The position numbers were made by a program, and so were the translations under genes. Below are positions 57,451 through 64,000 of a stretch of DNA of 64,000 nucleotides, one piece after another (positions within the stretch are counted from its first letter, which is position 1; each line of letters opens with the position of its first letter). The notes under the pieces are model-generated. The model saw nothing but the letters and a program-made list of their open reading frames with translations, was not told where the DNA came from and made no database searches. The DNA lies in contig CAYYFQ010000002.1 of NCBI GenBank assembly GCA_964471475.1, positions 62,001 through 126,000 on the forward strand, given 5' to 3'. The stretch comes from JAJNBD01 sp964471475. Its GTDB lineage: Bacteria; Pseudomonadota; Gammaproteobacteria; CAISUE01.

Positions 57451-58179
57451 ATGTATCCTCAACATTATCGCTTGTATGGCTTTTTTGTCGCATCGCTTGT
57501 TTCTATACTATTAACTTGTGATGCTTTAGCATTTAAGGTAGTAACGATTGACGGTTACTCTTTCGCAGCAAGTGGGCTCATATTTGCCATAAGCTTCCCC
57601 CTGGCATCCATTGCTACTGAAGTTTACGGATATAAGTTAGCTGGTAGAATCATATGGTACCAGCTGATAGCACAATTATTTTTTGTGTTGACTGTAACAT
57701 TGATGGTGCGTGTGAATCCAACAGAAGATCCTTATGCAGTCCATTATTTGTTTTTATATAAAAATTTATGGCGCATTATCCTCTCTACCATTGCGCTTGC
57801 GTCAGCCTATTTTATCAATGACCTTATCATTTCTGTTTTAAAAAAATATTATGGTAGTTTTTTGCTGTATAGGCTGATTATTTCTAATGCGGCTGGTGAT
57901 TTCTTGCTTGTTGCCATTACTTATCCCGTCACATTTCATCATCAATATTCCATCAGCTTCATAATAAAAATGATTATTAACACATGGTTCTATAAAGTAA
58001 TCATTGCAGTAGTATTGTTACCCGTTAGTTTAGTTTTTATAAAAAAAGTAAAGAGTATTGAAAACGTAGATACCTATGATTATGGCACATCTTATAATCC
58101 TATTAGAGTATTTGAAAATACTGAAACCGAAGAAAATTTATATGAAAAATATTTTATACAAAGTCATTCAGCTCACTGA
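57451..58179 (+). CDS. yhhQ: Queuosine-precursor transporter (VUT family)
   Basis: 242 residues with six hydrophobic segments. The family motif SFPLASIATEVYGYKLAGRIIWYQL near residue 50 and the conserved FINDLIIS segment identify YhhQ/VUT proteins, which import preQ0/preQ1 or queuine for tRNA modification. The C-terminal 30 residues are a polar extension beyond the last helix. It begins 5 bases after the regulator gene and its end overlaps the phosphodiesterase gene by 38 bases in another frame, so all are one operon. Confidence 0.85.
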   Translation: MYPQHYRLYGFFVASLVSILLTCDALAFKVVTIDGYSFAASGLIFAISFPLASIATEVYGYKLAGRIIWYQLIAQLFFVLTVTLMVRVNPTEDPYAVHYLFLYKNLWRIILSTIALASAYFINDLIISVLKKYYGSFLLYRLIISNAAGDFLLVAITYPVTFHHQYSISFIIKMIINTWFYKVIIAVVLLPVSLVFIKKVKSIENVDTYDYGTSYNPIRVFENTETEENLYEKYFIQSHSAH

Positions 58180-58900
58180 TACCCATCTGTTTGGCGATTC
58201 GCAAAATACTATGTTTGGTATAAATTGTAATAATAAGTTTCTTGAAGTGATTAATCAAATAAAAAAGCAAGAGACAGAGATTGATTTTTTTCTTGCCACC
58301 GGTGATATTTCGCAAGATAAAAGTGAAGCTTCTTATGAATGTTTTATGGAGACAGGTATACGTTTTGAGAAACCAGTTTACTGGCTTGATGGGAATCATG
58401 ATGATTTTTTAAGCATGCAAAAAGTGTTTTCTAAATCACCTTTTTTTGCAAACCCAAAAATACTGAGCAAACCTTATTGGGATTTTATTTTTGTGAATAC
58501 GAGTATGGCCAACAAGGATAGCGGCTTCATTGCTCCTACTGAGTTGGAGTGGCTAAAGCACGCGTTAGATGCGAGCAGAAACGCGGATAAACTCGTATCT
58601 CTTGTTATGCATCATCATCCTTTCTCAGTCAGTACATCCTTAATCGATAAGTATAAAATAAAAAACGGTGATCAATTGTTAGAACTATTAGTGACTTATA
58701 AAAACATTCGAAATATTATTTGTGGCCATGTCCATAATAACTACACAATTCCCTATCAACATATTATGTTAGAAGCTTCACCTGCAACTTGTGTGCAATG
58801 GAAAAAAGGATCAGAAACTTTAATCGTTGACGAAAGAATAGGATATAAAATTTATCAATTTTATGAAACATGCTATACCGCAGAAGGAGTTTTATGGTGA
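58142..58900 (+). CDS. cpdA: CpdA-like metallophosphoesterase (cyclic-nucleotide phosphodiesterase)
   Basis: 252 residues from ATG 58142. Calcineurin-like metal motifs in order: DTH (13-15), GDISQD, GNHDD, HHHPF and GHVHNN, the pattern of E. coli CpdA that hydrolyses 3',5'-cAMP. The start overlaps the end of yhhQ; the codons upstream in frame are not needed. The ribosome binding site must lie in the yhhQ coding region. The next gene overlaps it by 7 bases with AAGGAG ahead. Placement next to a cI-like regulator suggests a small signalling operon. Confidence 0.88.
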   Translation: MKNILYKVIQLTDTHLFGDSQNTMFGINCNNKFLEVINQIKKQETEIDFFLATGDISQDKSEASYECFMETGIRFEKPVYWLDGNHDDFLSMQKVFSKSPFFANPKILSKPYWDFIFVNTSMANKDSGFIAPTELEWLKHALDASRNADKLVSLVMHHHPFSVSTSLIDKYKIKNGDQLLELLVTYKNIRNIICGHVHNNYTIPYQHIMLEASPATCVQWKKGSETLIVDERIGYKIYQFYETCYTAEGVLW

Positions 58901-59400
58901 TTAAATTATTTAAAAAAATTTTTGCGAGATTTAAATTTCAGTATGTGCCAAGATATCATTTGGCGCTTGATTCTGAATTTTTTGATATAAAAAACAAAAA
59001 TAATATTTATAGATTTAAGGTGTATAACAACCATGTTTATCTTAAATTTAGTTACGAGGAAATTATGCATAATAAAAATATTGTTTTCGACGTCAATCCG
59101 TTTGATTTAATAAAAATTGCTCAACTAGAAGAACGTATAAAAATTATTAAGGAAAAAATTCATATTAAAGAAATGTTGCGACATAATCTTTATTTGCTCA
59201 CAGATGGTGAAAATAATAATGTTTTTACGGGTGAAGAAATTTGTAATAATCCATTGCTTATTGAGAAAATTAAAAGTATAGACGTTTATAAAATCGCGTT
59301 TCATACAGGTTTTCAACAAGGACGACAACTTCATAATGAAATATCCTCTCAAAAAACGCAAAAATCTATATTAACGCTTGTTAAAAATCAGGGAAGATAA
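58894..59400 (+). CDS. Unknown protein, last gene of the regulator-yhhQ-cpdA operon
   Basis: 168 residues from ATG 58894, which overlaps the cpdA stop (ATGGTGA) and has AAGGAG 4 bases before. It is rich in Lys, Ile and Asn and more AT-rich than its neighbours. A basic start (VIKLFKKIFARFKF) could be an amphipathic membrane-binding helix. The middle is helical (IAQLEERIKIIKEKIHIKEML). I recognise no family. The tight overlaps make it a real operon member; it might be a partner of the phosphodiesterase. Confidence 0.6.
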   Translation: MVIKLFKKIFARFKFQYVPRYHLALDSEFFDIKNKNNIYRFKVYNNHVYLKFSYEEIMHNKNIVFDVNPFDLIKIAQLEERIKIIKEKIHIKEMLRHNLYLLTDGENNNVFTGEEICNNPLLIEKIKSIDVYKIAFHTGFQQGRQLHNEISSQKTQKSILTLVKNQGR

Positions 59401-59436
59401 TTTATCACTCATTAAGGCCATCAGTTACCGAGGAGT

Positions 59437-60804
59437 TTACTGTACATGTAATCTTAGTACCCTTTTAACACCGAAATAAACGACTAAGCTCAGTAAAATA
59501 TAGCATGCTGTCAGTAAATATAACCGTGGTTCTTTGTGTGAAATAATATCTTGTTGTACGAGACCATCACGTACGGTAAGCCACATAAAAAAATATCCTA
59601 AAGCGGAAGCGCAAGCACGAGAAGATCGTAACACCCCCATGCCAAAGCTAATATTTTCTTGATTGTTGAGTAAGGTTTTTACACTCGCGTTTAATGTCGT
59701 TTGAATTAAAAATTCACCACAAGAGAAAAATAGCACCGCCGTAATGGGGAAAACAAATAGAAGTGCTTGTGGGGAACTTGCTAAAAAGAGACCGATAAAT
59801 AAACTTAAAAAAGCAACGACCAATAAAATCATTCCAATAAAAAGATCCGTTTGCATAGTGGTTGTGCGTTTTTGATATTGCTTTAATACGAAACTTCCAA
59901 ACACAATATTTACTAAAGGATTTAACAAAATAATCACATTGCTAGGCATTCCAAAAAATAAATAGGTGTTTTTGTCTAATAAATGAAAAAATTCATTATA
60001 CAAGATGGTATATCCAAGCCAATAAGGCACACTAAAAAATAACACTAATAAAATTAAAGCAAGATAATTATAGTTATGCGTTTTCTGTGCATGGTATAAC
60101 CCATAGCCAGCTGCTAAAATGAAAGCGATGAAAGCCATCCATCGCGTCGCCAAATCCTCATAAAGACAAAGAAAAATTAAACCTAAAACTCCCAAAAGTT
60201 TCGCTTGTAATAGACAAGTTTTTTTAAAAAAGAGCTTGGCATCCACTAATTTTGGATAGCATCCTACAAATAATACCAAGGAAGCGACACAAGCGAAAAC
60301 ACTATATTGATTCAGTAACAAGTGGTTGTTATATTCCATGATGAATAAGACCGCACCAATGAATCCCCCCGCATTGATCCAAATTTGGTATCGATAGTTC
60401 CCTGCTTGACTTTCTTTGTGGTTCAATAATAATTTATTGATGTAAATGATGATATTAAAAAAATATAAACTGCCCCCTAACACGTAAAAGCTTACCCCCA
60501 AGAGAAGCATTCCCACGTGTGAAGTTTTTAATAAAATTAAAGCGATGGTGCTCAGTAACACGCCTTGAAATAATAAAAATTTCTGATTGGTGTTGTTTTT
60601 CAGTAACACGCCTAAAATAACGGATACGATAGCCATTAAAATATTGGCGGTTGTAGTGATGGAATACGCTTGCAAAAGTGGAATGTGCTGCCGATGTAAG
60701 ATAAAAGCCAAGGGGCATTTCAGAAGAAAATAGCCGGCAAAAAATATCGCGCTAATAAGCACAATCAGTGTAAATGATGTATTTTGGTTCCGAGCGAGTG
60801 TCAT
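59437..60804 (-). CDS. MFS-like membrane transporter, POT/PTR-related
   Basis: 455 residues with about twelve to fourteen hydrophobic segments (from LIVLISAIFFAGYFLLK to YILLSLVVYFGVKRVL). The pattern of paired helices, the GGSLYFFNIIIYINKLL segment and the late GMGVLRSSRACASALGYFFMW resemble peptide-transporter-like MFS proteins of Legionellales, but the POT ExxER motif is not visible. The substrate is unknown; amino acids or peptides are plausible for an amino-acid-consuming bacterium. It is convergent with the preceding operon. Confidence 0.65.
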   Translation of the reverse strand: MTLARNQNTSFTLIVLISAIFFAGYFLLKCPLAFILHRQHIPLLQAYSITTTANILMAIVSVILGVLLKNNTNQKFLLFQGVLLSTIALILLKTSHVGMLLLGVSFYVLGGSLYFFNIIIYINKLLLNHKESQAGNYRYQIWINAGGFIGAVLFIMEYNNHLLLNQYSVFACVASLVLFVGCYPKLVDAKLFFKKTCLLQAKLLGVLGLIFLCLYEDLATRWMAFIAFILAAGYGLYHAQKTHNYNYLALILLVLFFSVPYWLGYTILYNEFFHLLDKNTYLFFGMPSNVIILLNPLVNIVFGSFVLKQYQKRTTTMQTDLFIGMILLVVAFLSLFIGLFLASSPQALLFVFPITAVLFFSCGEFLIQTTLNASVKTLLNNQENISFGMGVLRSSRACASALGYFFMWLTVRDGLVQQDIISHKEPRLYLLTACYILLSLVVYFGVKRVLRLHVQ

Positions 60805-60860
60805 GAGATAGTTAAAAAATATGCCTTAGACTAGAAATATAGGTTTACGCTATAGGCTTT

Positions 60861-61025
60861 TTATTTTTTGCGTTTATACCGCTTTTTATCGTCGTCGAAG
60901 CAATCATCAAAAAGATAAATGTTTTTCGATGCGTTACTTTTTACAGTTAAAGCAGGATTAATGGCATGAGGACCATTAGCGACTAAACTTGTTTTACTAT
61001 TTTTAGGTTCAAGGATTTTTGTCAT
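60861..61025 (-). CDS. Putative 54-residue small protein
   Basis: Open frame from ATG 61025 to TAA 60861, not overlapping any other gene. It starts TKILEPKNSKTSLVANGPH and ends with an acidic-basic tail (YLFDDCFDDDKKRYKRKK). The ribosome binding site is weak (GAGA about 8 bases upstream). The gene-like composition and its isolated place suggest a real small protein, but there is no family evidence. Confidence 0.4.
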   Translation of the reverse strand: MTKILEPKNSKTSLVANGPHAINPALTVKSNASKNIYLFDDCFDDDKKRYKRKK

Positions 61026-61379
61026 AAATTTATCTCAAGGAAGTTGAGGTGGAAAGATAATACATTAAAAAAATTATAATAAGTAAAGTGCGCCAAGTCA
61101 ATCACACCGGCATCAGTTTTTTACACCCACCGCACTCAACAAATGTGGATACTTCGTCGCCCTCAGAGTACAAGCCATTTACAAGCACAAACTCGTGCAC
61201 TTGCAACGCCAAGCGCTCTAAGCACATTAGGAGATTCTTGCAAAGCACGTGAGATGCCTCCTACACAATGTGTATTTCCCAATGAAGTACCGGTTTCGGC
61301 GCTCTCAAAGTAAAGTGAGCGACTCGGTTTGGCGTAAGACTACTCTTTCACAAGCTATCGCTTTTCAGACAATTACGCT
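61026..61379. other. Intergenic region, no convincing gene
   Basis: About 350 bases. A 56-codon frame at 61143-61313 (MWILRRPQSTSH..., ending VSALSK) has no ribosome binding site and unusual composition, so I do not call it. Nothing else is evident before the family B repeat. Confidence 0.3.
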
Positions 61380-61493
61380 AAGCTTATAACGCCAGGCAAA
61401 GTCTCGCGGGACGCGACAAGTACGTCCCTGTAGGCTTTACTTCAGCATCCATGCTTCAGAAACCCGCTCGCCTTTACCTGGTATCATAAGCTT
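61380..61493. repeat. Palindromic repeat family B, copy 2
   Basis: AAGCTTAT (61380-61387) pairs with ATAAGCTT (61486-61493), and GCCAGG with CCTGG. The interior shares with 56125-56237 the segments GGGACGC[TG]ACAAGTACGTCC and [AG]GCTTTACTTC followed by CATGC[CT]TCAGAAACCCG. The two copies have different outer stems, so only the inner part is closely conserved. Confidence 0.7.
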
Positions 61494-61733
61494 CCATGTA
61501 GCCCTATTTTACTTCACACTAATACTCACATAAGGTCTGCCAAAGCTCCCGAGTGGTTTCTTCTCGTAATACGCTTTCGCACTTTTCGTCTTGCTTTAAT
61601 CTTCCTGAAATCAAGGCGCGTTGAATTTTTGGTTCATACGCAAAATAAAACAAATAGTAATGATGAATAATAACATTAACTAATATTTATAGGAAAAAGT
61701 TATGGTATAAAAATATTATATTATTTTAAAAGT

Positions 61734-61860
61734 ACAGCAGCAGGACTAGAATTATTGGATAAGCGGGGTAATTGGTAGCCCGTTATAGGAGAAGCTAATT
61801 CCATCATTGTTAATACAGCAGATATGCTTGATTTAGCCACCTCTGGTTATAGCCTTTAGG
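61734..61860 (+). pseudogene. Remnant of a 2OG-Fe(II) oxygenase (isopenicillin N synthase-like)
   Basis: Frame from 61734 reads TAAGLELLDKRGNW, then a TAG stop where Gln is expected, then PVIGEANSIIVNTADMLD and LATSGYSL, then another stop. This is the Fe(II)-dependent oxygenase core (GGLELLD..G.W.PV...N..IVNTGDML...T.G), seen in COG3491 proteins. Both flanks lack the rest of the gene, so it is a short fossil. Confidence 0.65.
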
Positions 61861-62068
61861 GAGGCTTGATTTGATTACACGTCGTCGACTATAGAACTAT
61901 TTGTAAGATTTATGAGTATCAACTTAAAGTATTAGTTGTAAAAGTTGGTCACAGAAAAAATCTTTATCAAGATTTGTAAGGCGACATTCCCGATGACGTA
62001 ATAATGAGCAAAAAGTAGTTTTGCAAAATTTCTCTGTACGAAAATTTAAACGAAAATTTAAAAAAAGT

Positions 62069-62098
62069 TGACAGACGAAAAAAATTATCGTTAAAATA
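62069..62098 (+). promoter_or_regulatory. sigma70-type promoter of the thiamine operon
   Basis: TTGACA (62069-62074) and TAAAAT (62093-62098) with an 18-bp spacer, ending just before the riboswitch. It is nearly consensus, so transcription starts a few bases ahead of the aptamer. Confidence 0.7.
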
Positions 62099-62102
62099 CG
62101 AG

Positions 62103-62359
62103 CTTTACCAGGGGTGCTACTTTTTCTCATCACGAGAGAAAGATGCTGAGAAAGCATTTATTGCTTAACCCTTTAGGGCGCCTCTATCAAATTAGAAATT
62201 TTGTGTGAGAACAAGGCGCACGAAAATTTTAAAACGGAGTTTATATTTGAATAAATGAGTATTTAAAATTTTCGCGCAACGCTGTTATCGCACAAAAGAG
62301 CAATTTATAGAGGCGCCCTGTACCTGATCTGGATAATACCAGCGTAGGAAGTGGTTAGC
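62103..62359 (+). promoter_or_regulatory. TPP (THI-box) riboswitch split by a MITE
   Basis: 5' part: CAGGGGTGC (62110-62118), a P3 arm (TTTCTC..GAGAGA), CTGAGA (62147-62152) and ACCC (62169-62172). 3' part: ACCTGATCTGG, then ATAATACCAGCGTAGGAAG (62322-62352) and the P1 strand GGTTAGC. These are the conserved TPP aptamer blocks in order. In ordinary THI boxes only about 5 bases separate ACCC from CCTGATCTGG; here the 143-bp hairpin element lies between them. TPP binding normally lowers thiamine-gene expression. It precedes thiM, as expected. Confidence 0.88.
62175..62319. mobile_element. Hairpin MITE, copy 2 of family A, inside the TPP riboswitch
   Basis: Terminal inverted repeats AGGGCGCCTCTAT and ATAGAGGCGCCCT are perfect over 13 bp. 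The inner arms also pair (GAAAATTTTAAAA near 62223 with TTTAAAATTTTC near 62258-62271), so the element can fold into a stem of nearly 60 bp with a loop of about 25. It closely matches the element at 3315-3456. No coding capacity. No clear target duplication: flanks are TTT and GTA. Confidence 0.9.
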
Positions 62360-62360
62360 A

Positions 62361-62390
62361 CGAGCGTGCACGCTTGCCTGCGTTTTTTTT
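62361..62390 (+). terminator. Possible expression platform of the riboswitch
   Basis: CACGC-TTGCCT-GCGT followed by eight T (62383-62390) can act as a weak intrinsic terminator, overlapping an alternative hairpin GCAC-GAGC-GTGC. It ends directly before the thiM ribosome binding site GAGG (62391-62394). Stem strength is low, so this is tentative. Confidence 0.35.
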
Positions 62391-62400
62391 GAGGCATGTT

Positions 62401-63213
62401 ATGACTGCACCGCTTTTATCAGCTTCTTTGCTTTATCAAACGCTACTCAAGCTTCGTAAAATCTCCCCAACCGTACACAATATCACCAATTATGTCGTCA
62501 TGAACACCACCGCTAATATGTTATTAGCATTAGGTGCATCACCTATGATGACACATGCACAAGAAGAGCTTGCTTGTTTGCTTTCTTCTTCGCAAGCGCT
62601 CGTTCTTAACATGGGAACTTTGGATGCTGATTGGTTAAGCATGGCACAACAGGCACAGTCATTAGCGCAAGCAAAGCATATTCCTATTGTCTTTGATCCT
62701 GTTGGAGTAGGGGCTTCTCAATGGCGAATGCAAGCGGCTCAAGCTATTTTATCTGGGAGCGTCACTGTCATTCGTGGAAATGCGAGTGAAATTCAAGCGT
62801 TAGCAGAGGGTAAGCTAACTCGTGCGAGTATTGATAGTTTGGTAGATAGTGCGAGTTGTTTAGAGAAAGCGACTGACTTAGCTATTAAGTATCAATGCAC
62901 GGTTGTCGTCAGCGGTCCTATGGACATTGTGTGTTCATCCAAGCAACGGGTTTTTTTACATAATGGGCATCCTATTCTCACGCGCATCACTGGGATGGGT
63001 TGTTCAGCAACCGCCATGATTGCAGCATTTTTAAGTGTAATTTCTAATCCTATTGTTGCTAGTTGTGATGCGCTTTCGATTTTAAATTTAGCTGCAGAAA
63101 AAGCTTATAAAATTTCTCAGGGGCCAGGTAGTTTTATGGCTAATTTATTGGATGCCCTTTATCACTTTACGGAAGCTGACGCAGAAAATCTACGTTACGA
63201 GGTACAAAAATGA
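62401..63213 (+). CDS. thiM: Hydroxyethylthiazole kinase
   Basis: 270 residues from ATG 62401, chosen because GAGG lies 6 bases upstream; an in-frame TTG at 62374 falls in the T-run of the leader. Motifs: SPTVHNITNYVVMNTTANMLLALGASPMM, VFDPVGVGAS, VIRGNASEIQAL and ITGMGCSATAMIAAF with the anion hole and catalytic Cys region. It phosphorylates the thiazole alcohol so that salvaged thiazole can be joined to HMP-PP. It overlaps thiE by 4 bases. No de novo thiazole genes (thiG, thiS) are seen, which fits salvage. Confidence 0.96.
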   Translation: MTAPLLSASLLYQTLLKLRKISPTVHNITNYVVMNTTANMLLALGASPMMTHAQEELACLLSSSQALVLNMGTLDADWLSMAQQAQSLAQAKHIPIVFDPVGVGASQWRMQAAQAILSGSVTVIRGNASEIQALAEGKLTRASIDSLVDSASCLEKATDLAIKYQCTVVVSGPMDIVCSSKQRVFLHNGHPILTRITGMGCSATAMIAAFLSVISNPIVASCDALSILNLAAEKAYKISQGPGSFMANLLDALYHFTEADAENLRYEVQK

Positions 63214-63962
63214 AACTAAGCTTAGAAGAAAAATTAAAACTATATTTGGTGATTGGCCCCGCGGATTGTGGTGAGGATGTGGAAGTCATGTTAATGATTA
63301 TTCAACAAGCGGTGAGGGGAGGGGTACGGTGCATACAGTTGCGCGATAAAACTAATGATGAGGTGTACGTGAAAGAAACAGCGCAGCGCATCATTGAGAT
63401 TTTGAAAGATTTGGAGATAACGTTAGAAGAAGAAATTTTATTTATCATCAATGATCATGTGCATATTGCTACAGCACTTAACGTGGGTTTGCATATCGGG
63501 CAAAACGATATGCCTTATGAAAAAGCTCGTGAAATCATGGGAAGAGAGGCGATTATTGGCTTATCTATTGAAAATTTTTCACAAGCACAAGCTTATCGTG
63601 ACGCAGCGTATTCTATTCCGGTAAATTATTTTGGAGTGGGCCCTATTTTTCCGGCAGTGTCTCATTCTAAACCAGATGTTTCTCCTGATATAGGTGTTGA
63701 GGAATTACGAAAAATTACGGGGTGCTTGTCTCACACGCCGTGTGTGGCTATTGGAGGTATCAAGGCATACAATATTTATCAGCTTCAAGACAGTGGCATT
63801 GCGGGAATTGCGGTGATTTCTGCGCTGACTGTACCAGAAAATCAAGATACAAAAGCCGCAGCCACAGCACTATGCAAGCAATTATTTTTTGTTTCAAAAC
63901 CTTTTATTTCAACATATAATGAAACACTCGTACCCCACTGTACTTACCATTGCTGGTTCTGA
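63210..63962 (+). CDS. thiE: Thiamine-phosphate synthase
   Basis: 250 residues, somewhat longer than usual (about 215) because of a C-terminal extension after QLFFVSK. TIM-barrel motifs: VRCIQLRDKTNDE, FIINDHVHIATALNVGLHIGQNDMP, IIGLSIENFSQA, YFGVGPIFPAVSHSKPD and CVAIGGIKAYNI. It couples HMP-PP and thiazole phosphate to thiamine phosphate. It begins within the thiM stop (ATGA), and its last 44 bases overlap thiD. Confidence 0.94.
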   Translation: MKLSLEEKLKLYLVIGPADCGEDVEVMLMIIQQAVRGGVRCIQLRDKTNDEVYVKETAQRIIEILKDLEITLEEEILFIINDHVHIATALNVGLHIGQNDMPYEKAREIMGREAIIGLSIENFSQAQAYRDAAYSIPVNYFGVGPIFPAVSHSKPDVSPDIGVEELRKITGCLSHTPCVAIGGIKAYNIYQLQDSGIAGIAVISALTVPENQDTKAAATALCKQLFFVSKPFISTYNETLVPHCTYHCWF

Positions 63963-64000
63963 TTCTTCAGGCGGAGCTGGCATTCAAGCGGATATTAAAA
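63919..64000 (+). CDS. thiD: HMP / HMP-P kinase (5' end only)
   Basis: The first 27 codons before the window ends, starting ATG 63919. The N-terminus (LTIAGSDSSGGAGIQADIK) is the diagnostic ThiD signature. The enzyme phosphorylates hydroxymethylpyrimidine twice to HMP-PP. It overlaps the thiE tail by 44 bases in another frame and completes the salvage trio thiM-thiE-thiD under the TPP riboswitch. Confidence 0.92.
   Translation, partial: MKHSYPTVLTIAGSDSSGGAGIQADIK

Noticed and set aside
61924..62157. 77-codon minus-strand frame
   Set aside because: It is antisense to the thiamine promoter and the riboswitch 5' half.

Overview
The window looks like the chromosome of a host-associated gammaproteobacterium, most likely of the order Legionellales (Coxiella, Rickettsiella, Berkiella or Aquicella-like). 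This is inferred from AT-rich DNA, a very large NAD-glutamate dehydrogenase, an IS110/IS1111-type element, the bioBFHCD gene order, thiamine-salvage genes, and several large low-complexity or eukaryote-like proteins that resemble secreted effectors. No Dot/Icm gene lies in the window, so genus and secretion are not proven.

Layout. 1-5200: end of a FadL-type porin, a histidine phosphatase, a D,D-carboxypeptidase, an AAA/DUF4143 ATPase with the remnant of a second copy, a hairpin MITE, an exported protein and an HXXEE membrane protein. 5200-9000: a PiT phosphate permease translationally coupled to a PhoB-like regulator and a membrane-free PhoR-like kinase, then an OprD-type porin. 9000-12300: a LysR regulator divergent from a Bcr/CflA pump, then an SGNH hydrolase. 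12500-16500: two effector candidates, one with a degenerate Ras-like domain and one with glycine zippers and a lipase-like domain.

16500-29400 is the most striking accessory region: conjugation-gene remnants, then two tandem units. Each unit begins with an AbiEi/AbiEii toxin-antitoxin pair and ends with the same 128-bp sequence, which contains the 3' part of tRNA-Arg(UCG). Unit 1 carries a broken toxin and one unknown gene. Unit 2 carries an intact toxin with a WYL-like C-terminus, birA and the whole bioA/bioBFHCD cluster, and ends at the intact tRNA gene. Biotin synthesis therefore appears to sit inside a tRNA-anchored island.

29400-37800: a second AAA/DUF4143 ATPase behind paired palindromes, ubiB-ubiJ, tRNA-Pro(CGG), mlaA, a proline-rich exported protein and a 966-residue helical protein. 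37800-43200: palindromic repeats, an ISAs1-type transposase, an inactivated IS110/IS1111 element and a two-repeat proline-rich protein. 43200-56600: core genes ispB, sucDC, gdh, an orphan petC, sspB, obgE, tolC, a pcm-like gene and csrA, interrupted by palindromic MITE-like elements. 56800-60800: an overlapping operon of a LexA/cI-like regulator, a YhhQ transporter, a CpdA-like phosphodiesterase and an unknown gene, then an MFS protein. 61000-64000: repeats, a decayed 2OG-Fe(II) oxygenase, and a thiM-thiE-thiD operon behind a TPP riboswitch that has a hairpin MITE inserted in its core.

Two vitamin themes stand out: biotin synthesis on an apparent island, and thiamine salvage under a riboswitch remodelled by a small transposon. 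Everything here was read by eye from the sequence; no database search or folding program was run.
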